This document shows positions 1 to 8,970 of a stretch of 64,000 nt of DNA, piece after piece. The position numbers were made by a program, and so were the translations under genes. Each line of letters starts with the position of its first letter. The stretch's first letter is position 1. Source of the DNA: Helianthus annuus (lineage: Eukaryota > Streptophyta > Magnoliopsida > Asterales > Asteraceae); the NCBI RefSeq assembly GCF_002127325.2, contig NC_035433.2:85021775-85085774 (forward strand), written 5' to 3'. The notes below the pieces were generated by a model, which worked only from the letters and a program-made list of their open reading frames with translations, had not been told where the DNA came from and made no database searches.

Positions 1-437
1 TTGATTTTGGTGAATAGAAGAAACTGGTTTCGTTTGGCCGGGTCTAAAAGAAGATTGTCTAAATCAATAAATTCACGTGTGTCATAGAAGTTGAAGATTC
101 AAGTCCTTCAACTTTAATTCTTTTATAATATCGCTCTATATTCATCGAACACTAAAATTACATATTAACACAAATTTCACATGTATATTCTACAAATATT
201 AGTCTATAACTATAAAATTATTATTTCAGTCGTAATAAAAAAATCCTATTTTTTCTAGTTTCTATACAAATAAGAAAGTGAGAGGCGTTCAAAGTGAATA
301 AAGAAAAATAAACATACCCTCTCTGACGAGGAAGAGGCGGCGTCCGGTTCTACTTTGGTGACGCTATCCAACGAGGTGGGAGTGTAACGTTCGACGATAA
401 TTGATGATGGTGTCAGGTGTGAAGCTGCTCCTGTCAT
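1..437 (-). CDS. 5' end of an unidentified plant gene, two exons, cut by the window edge
   Basis: On the minus strand an ATG at 437 opens a 40-codon exon (437-318) that ends at a consensus donor, AGG|GTATGT. A candidate intron covers 317-44 (274 bp) and ends in a T-rich tract plus TTTTAG. Translation resumes in the same phase for 14 more residues (TRPNETSFFYSPKS) before the edge. The first exon is rich in Ser, Thr, Pro and Ala and has no domain I recognise. Base composition (GC-richer exon, AT-rich intron) and the clean splice pair favour a real host gene over chance. Product and function are unknown. It could also be a captured gene fragment, because every neighbour to the right is mobile DNA. 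Confidence 0.4.
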
Positions 438-786
438 TCTATGTTCCTTGTTTATTTATTACTTTAAACAATGGATTTAACTGATTTATGAGTTTATGTG
501 GCGGGCTTAGGCATAAGCCTTAATGAGTATTTTTAATTGAATGTGGGCTAAATGAGTCAATGAGTTATCTTTTTAACTAAATATGGACTTAACAATTTAT
601 TCTTTTTAATTAAAATGTGGGTTACGGTTCGTTGTCAAATTTTCTAAAGGTTCCGTGTCACACTTTCTAAGAGTTCGATGTAAAGGTTTCTACGAGTTCG
701 ATGTCAAAATATCTACGAATGTAGTGTCAAAATAGACGTATATATAATACTAAATTTTTTTAGTAATACCCTTCTACTTACCTACA
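438..786. other. AT-rich upstream region of the left-edge gene
   Basis: No gene is visible. This would be the promoter side of the minus-strand gene at the left edge. It contains a short run of loosely repeated 'ttcgatgt' phrases around 650-720. I see no convincing TATA box. Confidence 0.3.
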
Positions 787-884
787 CCCCTTTATTATAA
801 TGATCCACCACAACTCCACAGCATACCATAACAAGCCCCTTTATTATAATGATCCACCACAACTCCACAGCATACCATAACAAG
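787..884. repeat. 49-bp tandem duplication
   Basis: Two consecutive copies (787-835 and 836-884) begin cccctttattataatg and are identical by eye. This is a recent local duplication in non-coding DNA. Confidence 0.85.
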
Positions 885-1310
885 CTCAACCCCATTTTCT
901 TCTTAATGATAAAAAAGCTAATTAATTTCTTGCATTTGGAAATAGTAATAATAATAACAACAACAATACTGCTTTAATCATTTTTCATTTATCGATATAA
1001 ATAAAAAAATCACTTTAGTTTTCGCTTAGCTTTTATCAAATTTCCTACTATTACAAAGTAAAGTGGTAGCATACGTTAATCTTCTTTCATAATAATGACT
1101 TTTTTATGGCTTCGCTTTTATATTTTATTACAACTTGATGTTTCTAACTTTAAGAGAAATATTATCGTGAACAAGACAAAAGTTAAAAGGATTGTTGTTT
1201 CTAATAAATAAAATATATTTAATAAATACTAACTCAGTATGTCCATCCAGCATCTACTAAAAAATAAACATGCCAACACTTCTTACGCTTTCTAAACAAA
1301 GGGAAAGTTT
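885..1310. other. AT-rich non-coding spacer
   Basis: No gene, RNA or repeat structure could be recognised. The stretch has short ATA and ACA runs only. Confidence 0.4.
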
Positions 1311-1551
1311 AAAAGTTACAAAGTTTCATACACACAAATGCCATATAGATAATCAATTAAACCAAAAAATTGTCATATACACATGACGAAACCAAGTTAC
1401 ATACACACAATGCCATATAGAGAATCAATCAAACTAAAACCATTATGATACACATAGTGAAACCAAGCTAGATACACAATCTGATATACACAATCAATCA
1501 AACCAAGTTGGATACACACAATCAATCAAACCAAGTTAGTTACACACAATC
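1311..1551. repeat. Degenerate minisatellite, left block
   Basis: Units of about 70-78 bp recur, with the core phrases gttacatacacac, aatgccatata, caatcaatcaaacc and attgtgatatacaca. The same units return at 2097-2335 and 14259-14740. The original array has therefore been split by a MITE and by a larger composite insertion. Confidence 0.7.
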
Positions 1552-2096
1552 AGGGGTGCAAACAAACCGAGCGGCTCGCGAGCTACTCGAGATCGGCTCG
1601 AGAAAAAGCTCGAAACGAGCCGAGCCTTATCGAGCCCGAGCCGAGCTTGAGCCTAAAATAAAGCACGTTTGTTTATCGAGCCCGAGCTCAAGCCTCGCAA
1701 GTGAAGGTCGTTATGCTCGTCGAGCCTTACTGTAAACGAGCTGAGTCGAGCCGAGCTTATATAAACTTGTTTACAAGCCGACCTCAAACCTAAAAATAAG
1801 CTTATTTAGTAAACGAGCCCGAGCCCGAGCTTTACTTATCGAGCTTGCGAGCCTAAAAAGTCTATTATTTATATTATTTACATTATTTTTATTTAATATA
1901 TTAATTAATAGATAATAAACGAGCCGATCCCGAGCCGAGCTCGATCTTGAGAAAATACCAACGAGCCGAGCTCGAGCTTTGAAAACAAAGCTCAAATCGA
2001 TCCGAGCTCGAGCCCAAGCTTTCATAAGTTAATCGAGCACGAGCTCGAGCCTGGTACAAATTCGGACTCGGCTCAACTCGGCTCATTTGCACCCCT
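1552..2096. mobile_element. hAT-like MITE built of CGAGC-type repeats
   Basis: Terminal inverted repeats are aggggtgcaaa (1552-1562) and tttgcacccct (2086-2096). Flanks acacaatc and acacaaaa match at 6 of 8 positions, consistent with an eroded 8-bp hAT target duplication. The interior is dominated by direct and inverted copies of GAGCTCGAGC and CGAGCCCGAGC around a short AT-rich centre, so the whole element could fold on itself. There is no transposase. Overlapping open frames are by-products of the repeat. Confidence 0.7.
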
Positions 2097-2335
2097 ACAC
2101 AAAATCAATCAATTAAACTAAAACCATTGAGATATGCACATAATCAAACCATTTCAGACACAATCCCATACATATAATCAATCAACTCAAAACTATTATG
2201 TTATACACATATTTAAACTAAGTTACATGCATACAATGCTATATATACAATCAATCAAACCAAACCATTGTGATATATACATTATCTAACTAAGTTACAT
2301 GCATATTACCATATACATTGTCAATCAAACCAAAC
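2097..2335. repeat. Degenerate minisatellite, middle block
   Basis: This continues the 70-78-bp array interrupted by the MITE at 1552-2096, with the same core phrases (caatcaatcaaacc, gtgatatata). It ends at the terminus of the composite hAT-like element. Confidence 0.65.
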
Positions 2336-2511
2336 CAGTGGTGGACCCATGATTTTTTTTTTCAATGGAGTCCATTTTTTTCTATTTTCAAAATTTTCAT
2401 ATCAAATCGTTAAAATTTCATAACAAAACGTTAAAATTTTCGGGTCGGTCCCCGTTCGGGCGGGTCAAAGTGAGGTTTGAACTAGATTTAAAAAAAAGAG
2501 GAAAAACAAGG

Positions 2512-2943
2512 TGAAGAAACACTGACCTATATAGTGGTTCTGGGCTAGGACTTCAATGATTAGTGACCCGAACGCTTGGCTGCAAAACAGAAACACCGTT
2601 AGGACTCGTTACAGGAATGGGGTTATTCCTGTAACCACCCTCCGGCGTGAGAATAAGTCTCGGTTTATGGGAGTAAAAGAAATTAAGGGGAGGAAGTTAT
2701 GTGAGAGTAAGATGATCATACCTTATACGTTTACCTTTATTTATAGGTTTTCCATTAGGGTTTCCCCTAACCTAGGATACATTCCGATAAGTTAGAGATT
2801 TACATGATCTTCCCAAAAAGTTGGAGATTTGGTTGTGTAACTTCCATGCAGATATGGAAGGTTCTAGAATAATCATTTACATTTATATTAAAATAATAGG
2901 TTGTAACCGGGTCGGGTTGACCGATGCGGGTCACACCTCGTCA
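2512..2943 (-). repeat. 3' LTR of the Tat element
   Basis: This 432-bp repeat matches 12986-13417. It contains a minus-strand TATA-like box, read on the plus strand as ttatttata near 2738-2746. A 79-codon open frame occurs in both LTRs and is not treated as a gene. Confidence 0.95.
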
Positions 2944-2953
2944 TGTCCCCCCA
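2944..2953 (-). other. Polypurine tract of the Tat element
   Basis: On the minus strand the sequence just before the 3' LTR is CTGGGGGGACA followed by TGACGAGG. A G-rich run abutting the LTR is the expected plus-strand DNA primer. Confidence 0.8.
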
Positions 2954-3192
2954 GTCCGAGTTCATGGAATGAAATCCATTAGCTCGGACTAAGAGAGAAA
3001 AAAGGAAAAGTTATTATACTATGTTTATTGCCAAATACGTTGGGCTTAGTTCCGTTACGTTTTTGGGGAAATGACGGCAAAAAGATAGGAGGTGACAGTT
3101 GGGTCATCATTGGGATGACAACTGTTTTTACCCTGTTTGGACACGTATTTCCGCCCGTACGTCTTTTTTGAATTTAAAAAGTTGCTTTTGTG

Positions 3193-3200
3193 TATAAATA
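3193..3200 (+). promoter_or_regulatory. TATA box of the antisense gene
   Basis: TATAAATA lies 68 bp before the ATG at 3268, with a CT-rich leader (ctctctccccc) between. It faces against gag-pol transcription, which suggests that the antisense gene has its own promoter next to the 3' LTR. Confidence 0.55.
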
Positions 3201-3267
3201 ACACCTCTATATGTGAGAGTTCAAACCTCTCTCCCCCAAATCGTTCTCTTATCATTCTTTTCAAAAA

Positions 3268-5014
3268 ATGGCTTCGAAACCTAGTGAATCGTCTTCTTCT
3301 GCTGCCGCCACTACCGACGTGCTGTTCTGCAAGTGGGGCGTAACGTCGTACAACAACCTTGTTCAGGATTATGGTATCCGGGCCGAATGGAACCCTGTAC
3401 TGCCGTCCAAAACGGATACTGCATTCCCTTTGAAGACGGGTAAAATCACGTTGTTTAGTGATTTCTTCAAGTTCTGTAATTTCCGGTTGCCCGCTACCAA
3501 GTTTCTCAAATTAGTGCTTGATTTTTACCGTATCCACATTTCTCAATTACATCCTCTTGGCCTGGTGAAACTCCTCCAGTTCGAATTTGCCTGTATTGCC
3601 CTAGGTCATATTCCGGAACTGGTTGTGTTTAGGGCTTTCTTCGTGCTTGTGTGGAAATCCCCCTTTTTCACCTTCGATCGGCGAGATACTGATGTGTCCT
3701 GCCTTAGGGACATTCCTACTAGTTCTAGGGATAAAGATTGGAAGAAAAAGTTTTTCTATATTGATGCCTCTGTTATCCCTGGTGAAATGCATTGGATGGA
3801 AAAGGGGCCAAAAGATAAGGTCAAAGATGAAGGTCCTTCAGAGGACGCGTATGTATCGAACGCTTTGTACACGAAAATGTGTGGCCATCCCTTCGAGTGT
3901 ACAGTTATCCCTGAAGGTGCTTTGGTGATGGCCGGTATGAGTTTGTTATGGCGAGATATCCGGCGATACCCCTCGTTTCAAAGGGATGATGCAGGTATGT
4001 TTGACTACCCTTGGTCATATTTGTCTTTAATTTCGAAAATGACCTATATGCATTCCGCAGGGGAATGGAGTATGTTTGATTTTGTTGATCCTCCGCGGCA
4101 CTTGGCGTTAAAACCTGCTGACCGCGTGCTGGATGAAGGGGAGCTGGACGTGCTAGGGATGCACCTTGAACAGTTTATTTTACCCGCTGTACCAGCGGAT
4201 CCGGCTTCATACATTTCCCCCCTATCAACTGCTTCAACTACCAGTGCTCCTGCGGTGGAGAAGAAAATTGCTCGGATAAAGCTTACCGGAAAGAAACATA
4301 CGACGACTAATGTTGCTGTTGTTTCTACTGAGGTAGCCGCCTCTCTTGGGCAGGTTGTTTCAGTGTCCGCCGGCCTGACTAGCCCTGGACGTGCCCTGAA
4401 AAAGAGGAAAACGTTCGTTGTTCCTACCCTAAGTGCCTTCGAGGCGATACAAGCTGCTCATGCTTTCCCGATAAGTATGTACCTACTGACCTGGGTTGCT
4501 AATGTGGTCTAAAACTTCGTGTTTCTGAATTGTTTCGTGTGGTTGTGTAGGTACATCTGCGGGAGTAACAACTGGGGTTGCTACATCAACTCCTGTGGCG
4601 ACTGTGGCATTGTCGGTGCCTGATGCCGGTATTGGCGTGTCTGCGGAGCTCAAAACCCAGGCTTCCGCCACCACTGCCATTAGCTGTGCCATACCGCTTC
4701 CTACCCCTACCTTATCTGTAGCTATGACCGTTGATCCAATTGCTGCACCTCGGACATGCGGCGTTGGTACATCCTTGTTTGATTCGCCCATAAGTATTTT
4801 TTCTGTTACTGAGAAAGAAGTTACCGCCGCATCCATGGCCCAGGAGGTGACTAGCCTTGGTGGTGCTGCTGCTAGTGAAGCTGGGGGGTCAAGCAGCGGC
4901 ATTGCTGATGACGGCGTCCGTCTGATTGATGACCTGTTCTTACCAACCGTTCGTTGGGATCCCAATGCTCAAGACAAACGCTATCAGCCACACTGGAAAA
5001 TCGCGGAATCTTGA
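3268..5014 (+). CDS. Antisense Transposase_28-like protein of the Tat element, N-terminal part ending at an internal stop
   Basis: Exon 1 (3268-4474) and exon 2 (from 4551) join across a 76-bp intron with donor GTATGT and acceptor TTGTGTAG. The spliced frame is consistent and gives 556 residues before a TGA at 5012-5014. The N-terminal 200 residues (CKWGV, LFSDFFKFCNFRLP, FRAFFVLVW, YIDASVIPGEMHW) resemble the Pfam family 'putative gypsy type transposon' (PF04195), found on the opposite strand of pol in Tat-type elements. A low-complexity Ala/Thr/Val-rich stretch follows. Biochemical function is unknown. The reading frame continues directly after the TGA, so this copy is probably truncated by a nonsense change. 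The family assignment is from memory, not from a search. Confidence 0.75.
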
Positions 5015-6118
5015 AGGCTAATTTTCCCCCCTGTGATTCAACACTGGGTTGAGCGGGCGTATCCCCCTACCGAGGCGGCGTATGTAGAGGGTTTGAACAA
5101 TGAAGATCTGATGAATGCTTCGATATCTGATTCTGTGAGCCTACCACGAAGGCTGATTGAAATTCGTCGTAGGTGGATGCATGATAACACCCAACTCCAC
5201 CAGGCGCGGGCTACTATTCAAGAACTGAGGGATGACAAGCATCGCTTGGAGAGTCAACTTCAAACTGTGGGGTTAAGGGAAACCAGGTTTGTGTCAGAGA
5301 AAAACAAGGCTGAGGAAGATTTGAAGAGGGTGACTGCCCATCTTGCTGAAGAACGGATTATGTGGGCCCGCGATATGGCAGAGAAGGATCGAGTGTTAGC
5401 TCAGGCTAAGAATATACAAGAAGAGTTGGAGCGTAAGGCCATAGCGGAGGCCCAAAAGGTGAGACTCGAGTTATCGGCACAATTGGAAAAATTCCGTGTT
5501 GACACTGATTTTGTGTCTCAGGTTCAGGAACGGTACCAAGGCTTGACAGCCGAAGTAGAAGCTTCCCATACCAAAGTCCGGCTTCTTCAGGCGGAGCTGG
5601 AAGAGCGAGAGGGGAAGGTCAAGGAGCTGCAGGACCATTGCGATTCGCTTGTCACTCAGAATAGCAAACTTGCTTCATCATCGACATCTCAGTTGAAGGA
5701 GGTGGAAAATGCGATGGCACAATCTAATGCTGAAGTGGATGATTTGACTAGCCAGCTGGTGGCTGTTCGTGGTGACAGGAATTGGTTGATAACCAACGGG
5801 CTGGTGGGGGCGTTTGAGTACTTATGCGAGTCGTCCCCCTTTACTAGTTTGATTGATCGCTTATCTGCGGCTGCTTATCAATCCGGGCATCATGATGGTG
5901 TGTATAAGGGCTATATGGATTGCCATCAGTTAGATAAGATATCGCTAGACTTTCATGCTGTCAAGAGTAAACTTCAAACTGATATGGCGAATGCCCTAGA
6001 AGCGGCATACACCGAGCTGCTGCCCTGTTATGGCGATTTGATGGACAAAGTCAATGAGGATGGGATAGAGTCGCTGCGTTTGATGCTGGACCCCGCGGAG
6101 GAGTCTGAAGAAGAATGA
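5015..6118 (+). pseudogene. C-terminal part of the antisense gene, coiled coil, downstream of the internal stop
   Basis: The same frame stays open from just after the TGA at 5012-5014 to the stop at 6116-6118. The segment from about 5180 to 5780 is a long charged heptad-like coiled coil (runs rich in Glu, Lys, Arg, Leu and Gln). A more globular tail (about 5800-6110) ends in an acidic EESEEE. The long coiled coil suggests oligomerisation; nothing catalytic is visible. It would only be made by readthrough, internal initiation or from an intact sister copy. Confidence 0.7.
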
Positions 6119-6343
6119 TAACCTTGTTTCTTTGTTACTTGTTATGTACTTTTGTTGCCTTGCAAATGACACTATTTGACTTGGGTTTAGTGCCCATATC
6201 TGTTTTGATTTGACAGCCGTTTTAATGATAATGTCATGATTTCTGACACCGCCGTATTTTGGAAATATGGCCCTGTGACGTGTAATGATTATTTTCTATT
6301 AATGCATCCAACGTCATCACTGTCAAAACTTTTTTAATCTTTC

Positions 6344-6350
6344 TATAAAT
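6344..6350 (+). promoter_or_regulatory. Candidate TATA box of the small antisense ORF
   Basis: TATAAAT lies 37 bp before the ATG at 6387, after a T-rich stretch. It is rather close to the ATG, so it is weaker than the box at 3193. Confidence 0.35.
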
Positions 6351-6386
6351 TTGCCTCCCTTTTCCTTATTTGGTAGTTTGGACAAG

Positions 6387-6839
6387 ATGGAGAGAAAACG
6401 GTATAGGCAAAGGCTCACCGAAATCTTCCGAGTGCTTGATGCTGCCGACGGTTTGCTCCAGTTACAATATCCGGTAACAAGGTCAATGCTCCGGAGGAGG
6501 AGACCAGTTCCCAATGTTGTTCCGGCCCGTGCTAATCGGGCATGTCAGAGCATTGTCATCGAGGACCCTCAGCCGGTGGATCCCGGAGTTCCATCCTTAT
6601 CGGCGGACGTCCTGACGGGTCTTATTCCGGTGGATCATGATCAACGATACCGCCTGACATACCAACGTCGCTCTGGTGATCACCATAAAAAGAAACAGAT
6701 GGACGGGTCAGGTATGGTGGTTCCGGTGGTTGGTGATGAATCATCTGGCAACTTGGCAGTTGATCCAGCTGCATTTGTTGATGATGGTGTGGTGGTGCAT
6801 ACCCCTGCAGTGGTGATGGCACCTAACTTCCATCAGTAG
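6387..6839 (+). CDS. Small antisense ORF of the Tat element, unknown function
   Basis: The first ATG with a reasonable context (6387) gives 150 residues starting MERKRYRQRLTEIFRVLDA and ending MAPNFHQ. The N-terminus is strongly basic, with an amphipathic helix-like stretch and an arginine cluster (RRRR). The rest is Pro/Val/Asp-rich and looks disordered. I recognise no family. It lies downstream of, and on the same strand as, the Transposase_28-like gene, and converges with the end of pol. It may be a second exon group, an independent gene with its own TATA-like box, or a chance open frame; codon-level conservation in sister elements would decide. Confidence 0.4.
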   Translation: MERKRYRQRLTEIFRVLDAADGLLQLQYPVTRSMLRRRRPVPNVVPARANRACQSIVIEDPQPVDPGVPSLSADVLTGLIPVDHDQRYRLTYQRRSGDHHKKKQMDGSGMVVPVVGDESSGNLAVDPAAFVDDGVVVHTPAVVMAPNFHQ

Positions 6840-7224
6840 ATATTTTGAACATGTTCTGTATTTTGGTTCCCATGTCTTGGTTTTTAACGACAGGGACAAG
6901 TACTTGGTTTTGTTTGAGATAGGTTATGTGTATGTAAGAATGCCTATCTGTTTTGTGGCGGTGTATGTATCTATTACCAAGATACCCGCCGTAAGCGCTT
7001 TATTTGTTAACCCTATGACATATGCAAGTGAAAGTATTTCGTGTTTAAGGGTGTTGTTTGTATTTTTACCGTTTTACGCATTCGTTGTGCGATGGTAACT
7101 TAAAACAAAATTAAATGTTTTTTATTAAACTTGGACTAAAGTAAAAACGAAAAGACACCGCTGAGGGTGAGTTACCATTCTGAACTGCGAAAAACTGTTA
7201 ACTCTTGCTGTTAGGAGCAAGGTT
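6840..7224. other. Convergent spacer between the antisense genes and the end of pol
   Basis: No further gene is supported. An open frame at 6877-7098 is hydrophobic and rich in aromatic residues and has no family resemblance. Transcripts from both strands should terminate or overlap here. Confidence 0.4.
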
Positions 7225-8970
7225 TTAAAGGTAGCATTTTCTTAACTGGGCGATGTTCCAACTGCGTGGTACTGGTGTTCCATCTAGTCTAGATAGGCGA
7301 TAGGCCCCTTTGCCCAGATCTTCTTGGACGACATAAGGGCCTTCCCAGTTTGGGCCCAGCTTACCCGAAGGTTCCATCCTGCTTGCTTCGTTGTCACGCA
7401 TGACGTAATCTCTTGCTTTGAAGTTCTGTTTGGCCACTCGCTTGTTATAATACTTTTCTAATGCTTTCTTGTATTTTGCTTCGCTCATGGCGGCTGCCTC
7501 GCGCCTTTCTTCCAATAGGTCCAGGCCTTCCCTTAGAGATCTGTCATTGTCATCGCCTGTGTTGAGACGGCGTAGTGACGGTAATCCCGCTTCAGCGGGT
7601 ATCATTGCTTCCGCTCCATAGGTTAGGCTGAACGGGGTTTCGTTGTTGCTGGTTTTGGGCATTGTTCTATGTGCCCAGAGGACATTTGGCAATTCTTCCA
7701 CCCAGGAGCTTCCTTCGTGTCCTAGTCGTTTCTTGATGCCATCCAGCAAACTTCTGTTTGTCCGCTCTACCTGGCCATTTCCCTGGGGGTGTGCGACCGA
7801 CGTGAAGATCTGTTGGATGTGGAGATTTGTGCACCATTCCTGGAAAATTCTGTCTGTGAACTGTGTTCCATTGTCACTCACCAGGTAGAGTGGTAATCCG
7901 AACCTACACACTATGTGTTCCCAGAGGAATTTTTTGGCGTTGTCCGCCGTTATCTTGGCCAAAGGCTTGGCTTCCACCCATTTGGTGAAGTAATCAACCG
8001 CCACAATCAGGTACTTTAACTTTCCGGGGGCTGGCGGGAAAGGTCCTACGATATCCACGGCCCATTTCTGGAAATGCCATGCTGCTGTCACCGGCACTAG
8101 GCTGTTCTTAGGCCTTACTGTTTGAGGAGCGAATTTCTGGCAGCTGCGGCATTTTCGTAGTTCCATTACGGCGTCTTCGTGCATCCCTGGCCAGTAATAC
8201 CCCGCGCTATGGATTTTGGCTACTACTGCTCGAGGTCCGGCGTGTATACCGCACAGACCCGCATGGATCTCGCTGATGAGGTACTTTGCCTCTGTTGGGG
8301 AAACACATCGCAGCAAGGGGCCCAGGTAAGATTTTCGGTATAGGACACCATTGTTGATTTCATACTGCAGCGCTTTCGTTTGTATCTTCTGTGCTTCGCC
8401 CTTGGCGGGAGGTAACTCCCCTGTCTCAAGGAAACGTAGAATCGGAGTGTACCAGCAAGGGTCTTCCATTGTAACGGCGGAGACATTCCGTGGTTCGATT
8501 GAGGGTGTCTGCAGCGTTTCGACTTTGACTTCCTTTTCAATACCTGAGGTGGCGAGTTTGCTGAGAGCGTCTGCTATCTGATTCTTGCCTCTATGTACAT
8601 GGTTGAGCGTGACGTTGTCGAAAGAAGCCATGAGTTCTTTTGTTTTCGCCAAGTATTTCGCCATTGATTCATCCTTGGCTTCATACGTCTCGTTTACCTG
8701 GTTGTTGACCAGCAGCGAGTCAACGTACGCGTCTACCCTTGCTGCCCCCATGGATTTTGCCATCCTTAGACCTGCTAGTAGTGCTTCGTACTCCGCTTCA
8801 TTATTAGAACATTTGAAATCGAAACGTAAGGCGTACATCAGCCTGATTGCATCTGGACTTATCAGCATTAAGCCGGCGTCCCTTTCCACTAGATGATCCA
8901 TCGGTGTATAGCTTCCAAGTCTACCGGGCAGTGCTGGATTCCGGGATGTCCTGGACGACTGGGTCCGCAA
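7225..8970 (-). pseudogene. Tat pol, C-terminal part: end of the archaeal-type RNase H and integrase
   Basis: This frame carries most of the second (archaeal-type) RNase H (NNEAEYEALLAGL, HVHRGKNQIADALSKLA), then integrase. The integrase has a zinc-binding H-H-C-C module (HAGLCGIHAG to CRSC, about residues 236-285), the catalytic core (WAVDIVGPF, SDNGTQF, GNGQVERTNRS; Asp, Asp and Glu all present) and a C-terminal GPY/F-like module (GPYVVQEDLGKGAYRL). No chromodomain is seen. The ATG-less start is not real: the frame should continue from the upstream gag-pol frame, but an in-frame TAG near 8921 and a frame change near 8880, both inside the second RNase H, separate them. The missing part includes that domain's first conserved aspartate strand in this frame. 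Confidence 0.88.

Noticed and set aside
2556..2795. 79-codon open frame, repeated at 13030-13269
   Set aside because: It lies wholly in both LTRs of the Tat element, is antisense to it, and its identity between copies only reflects LTR identity.
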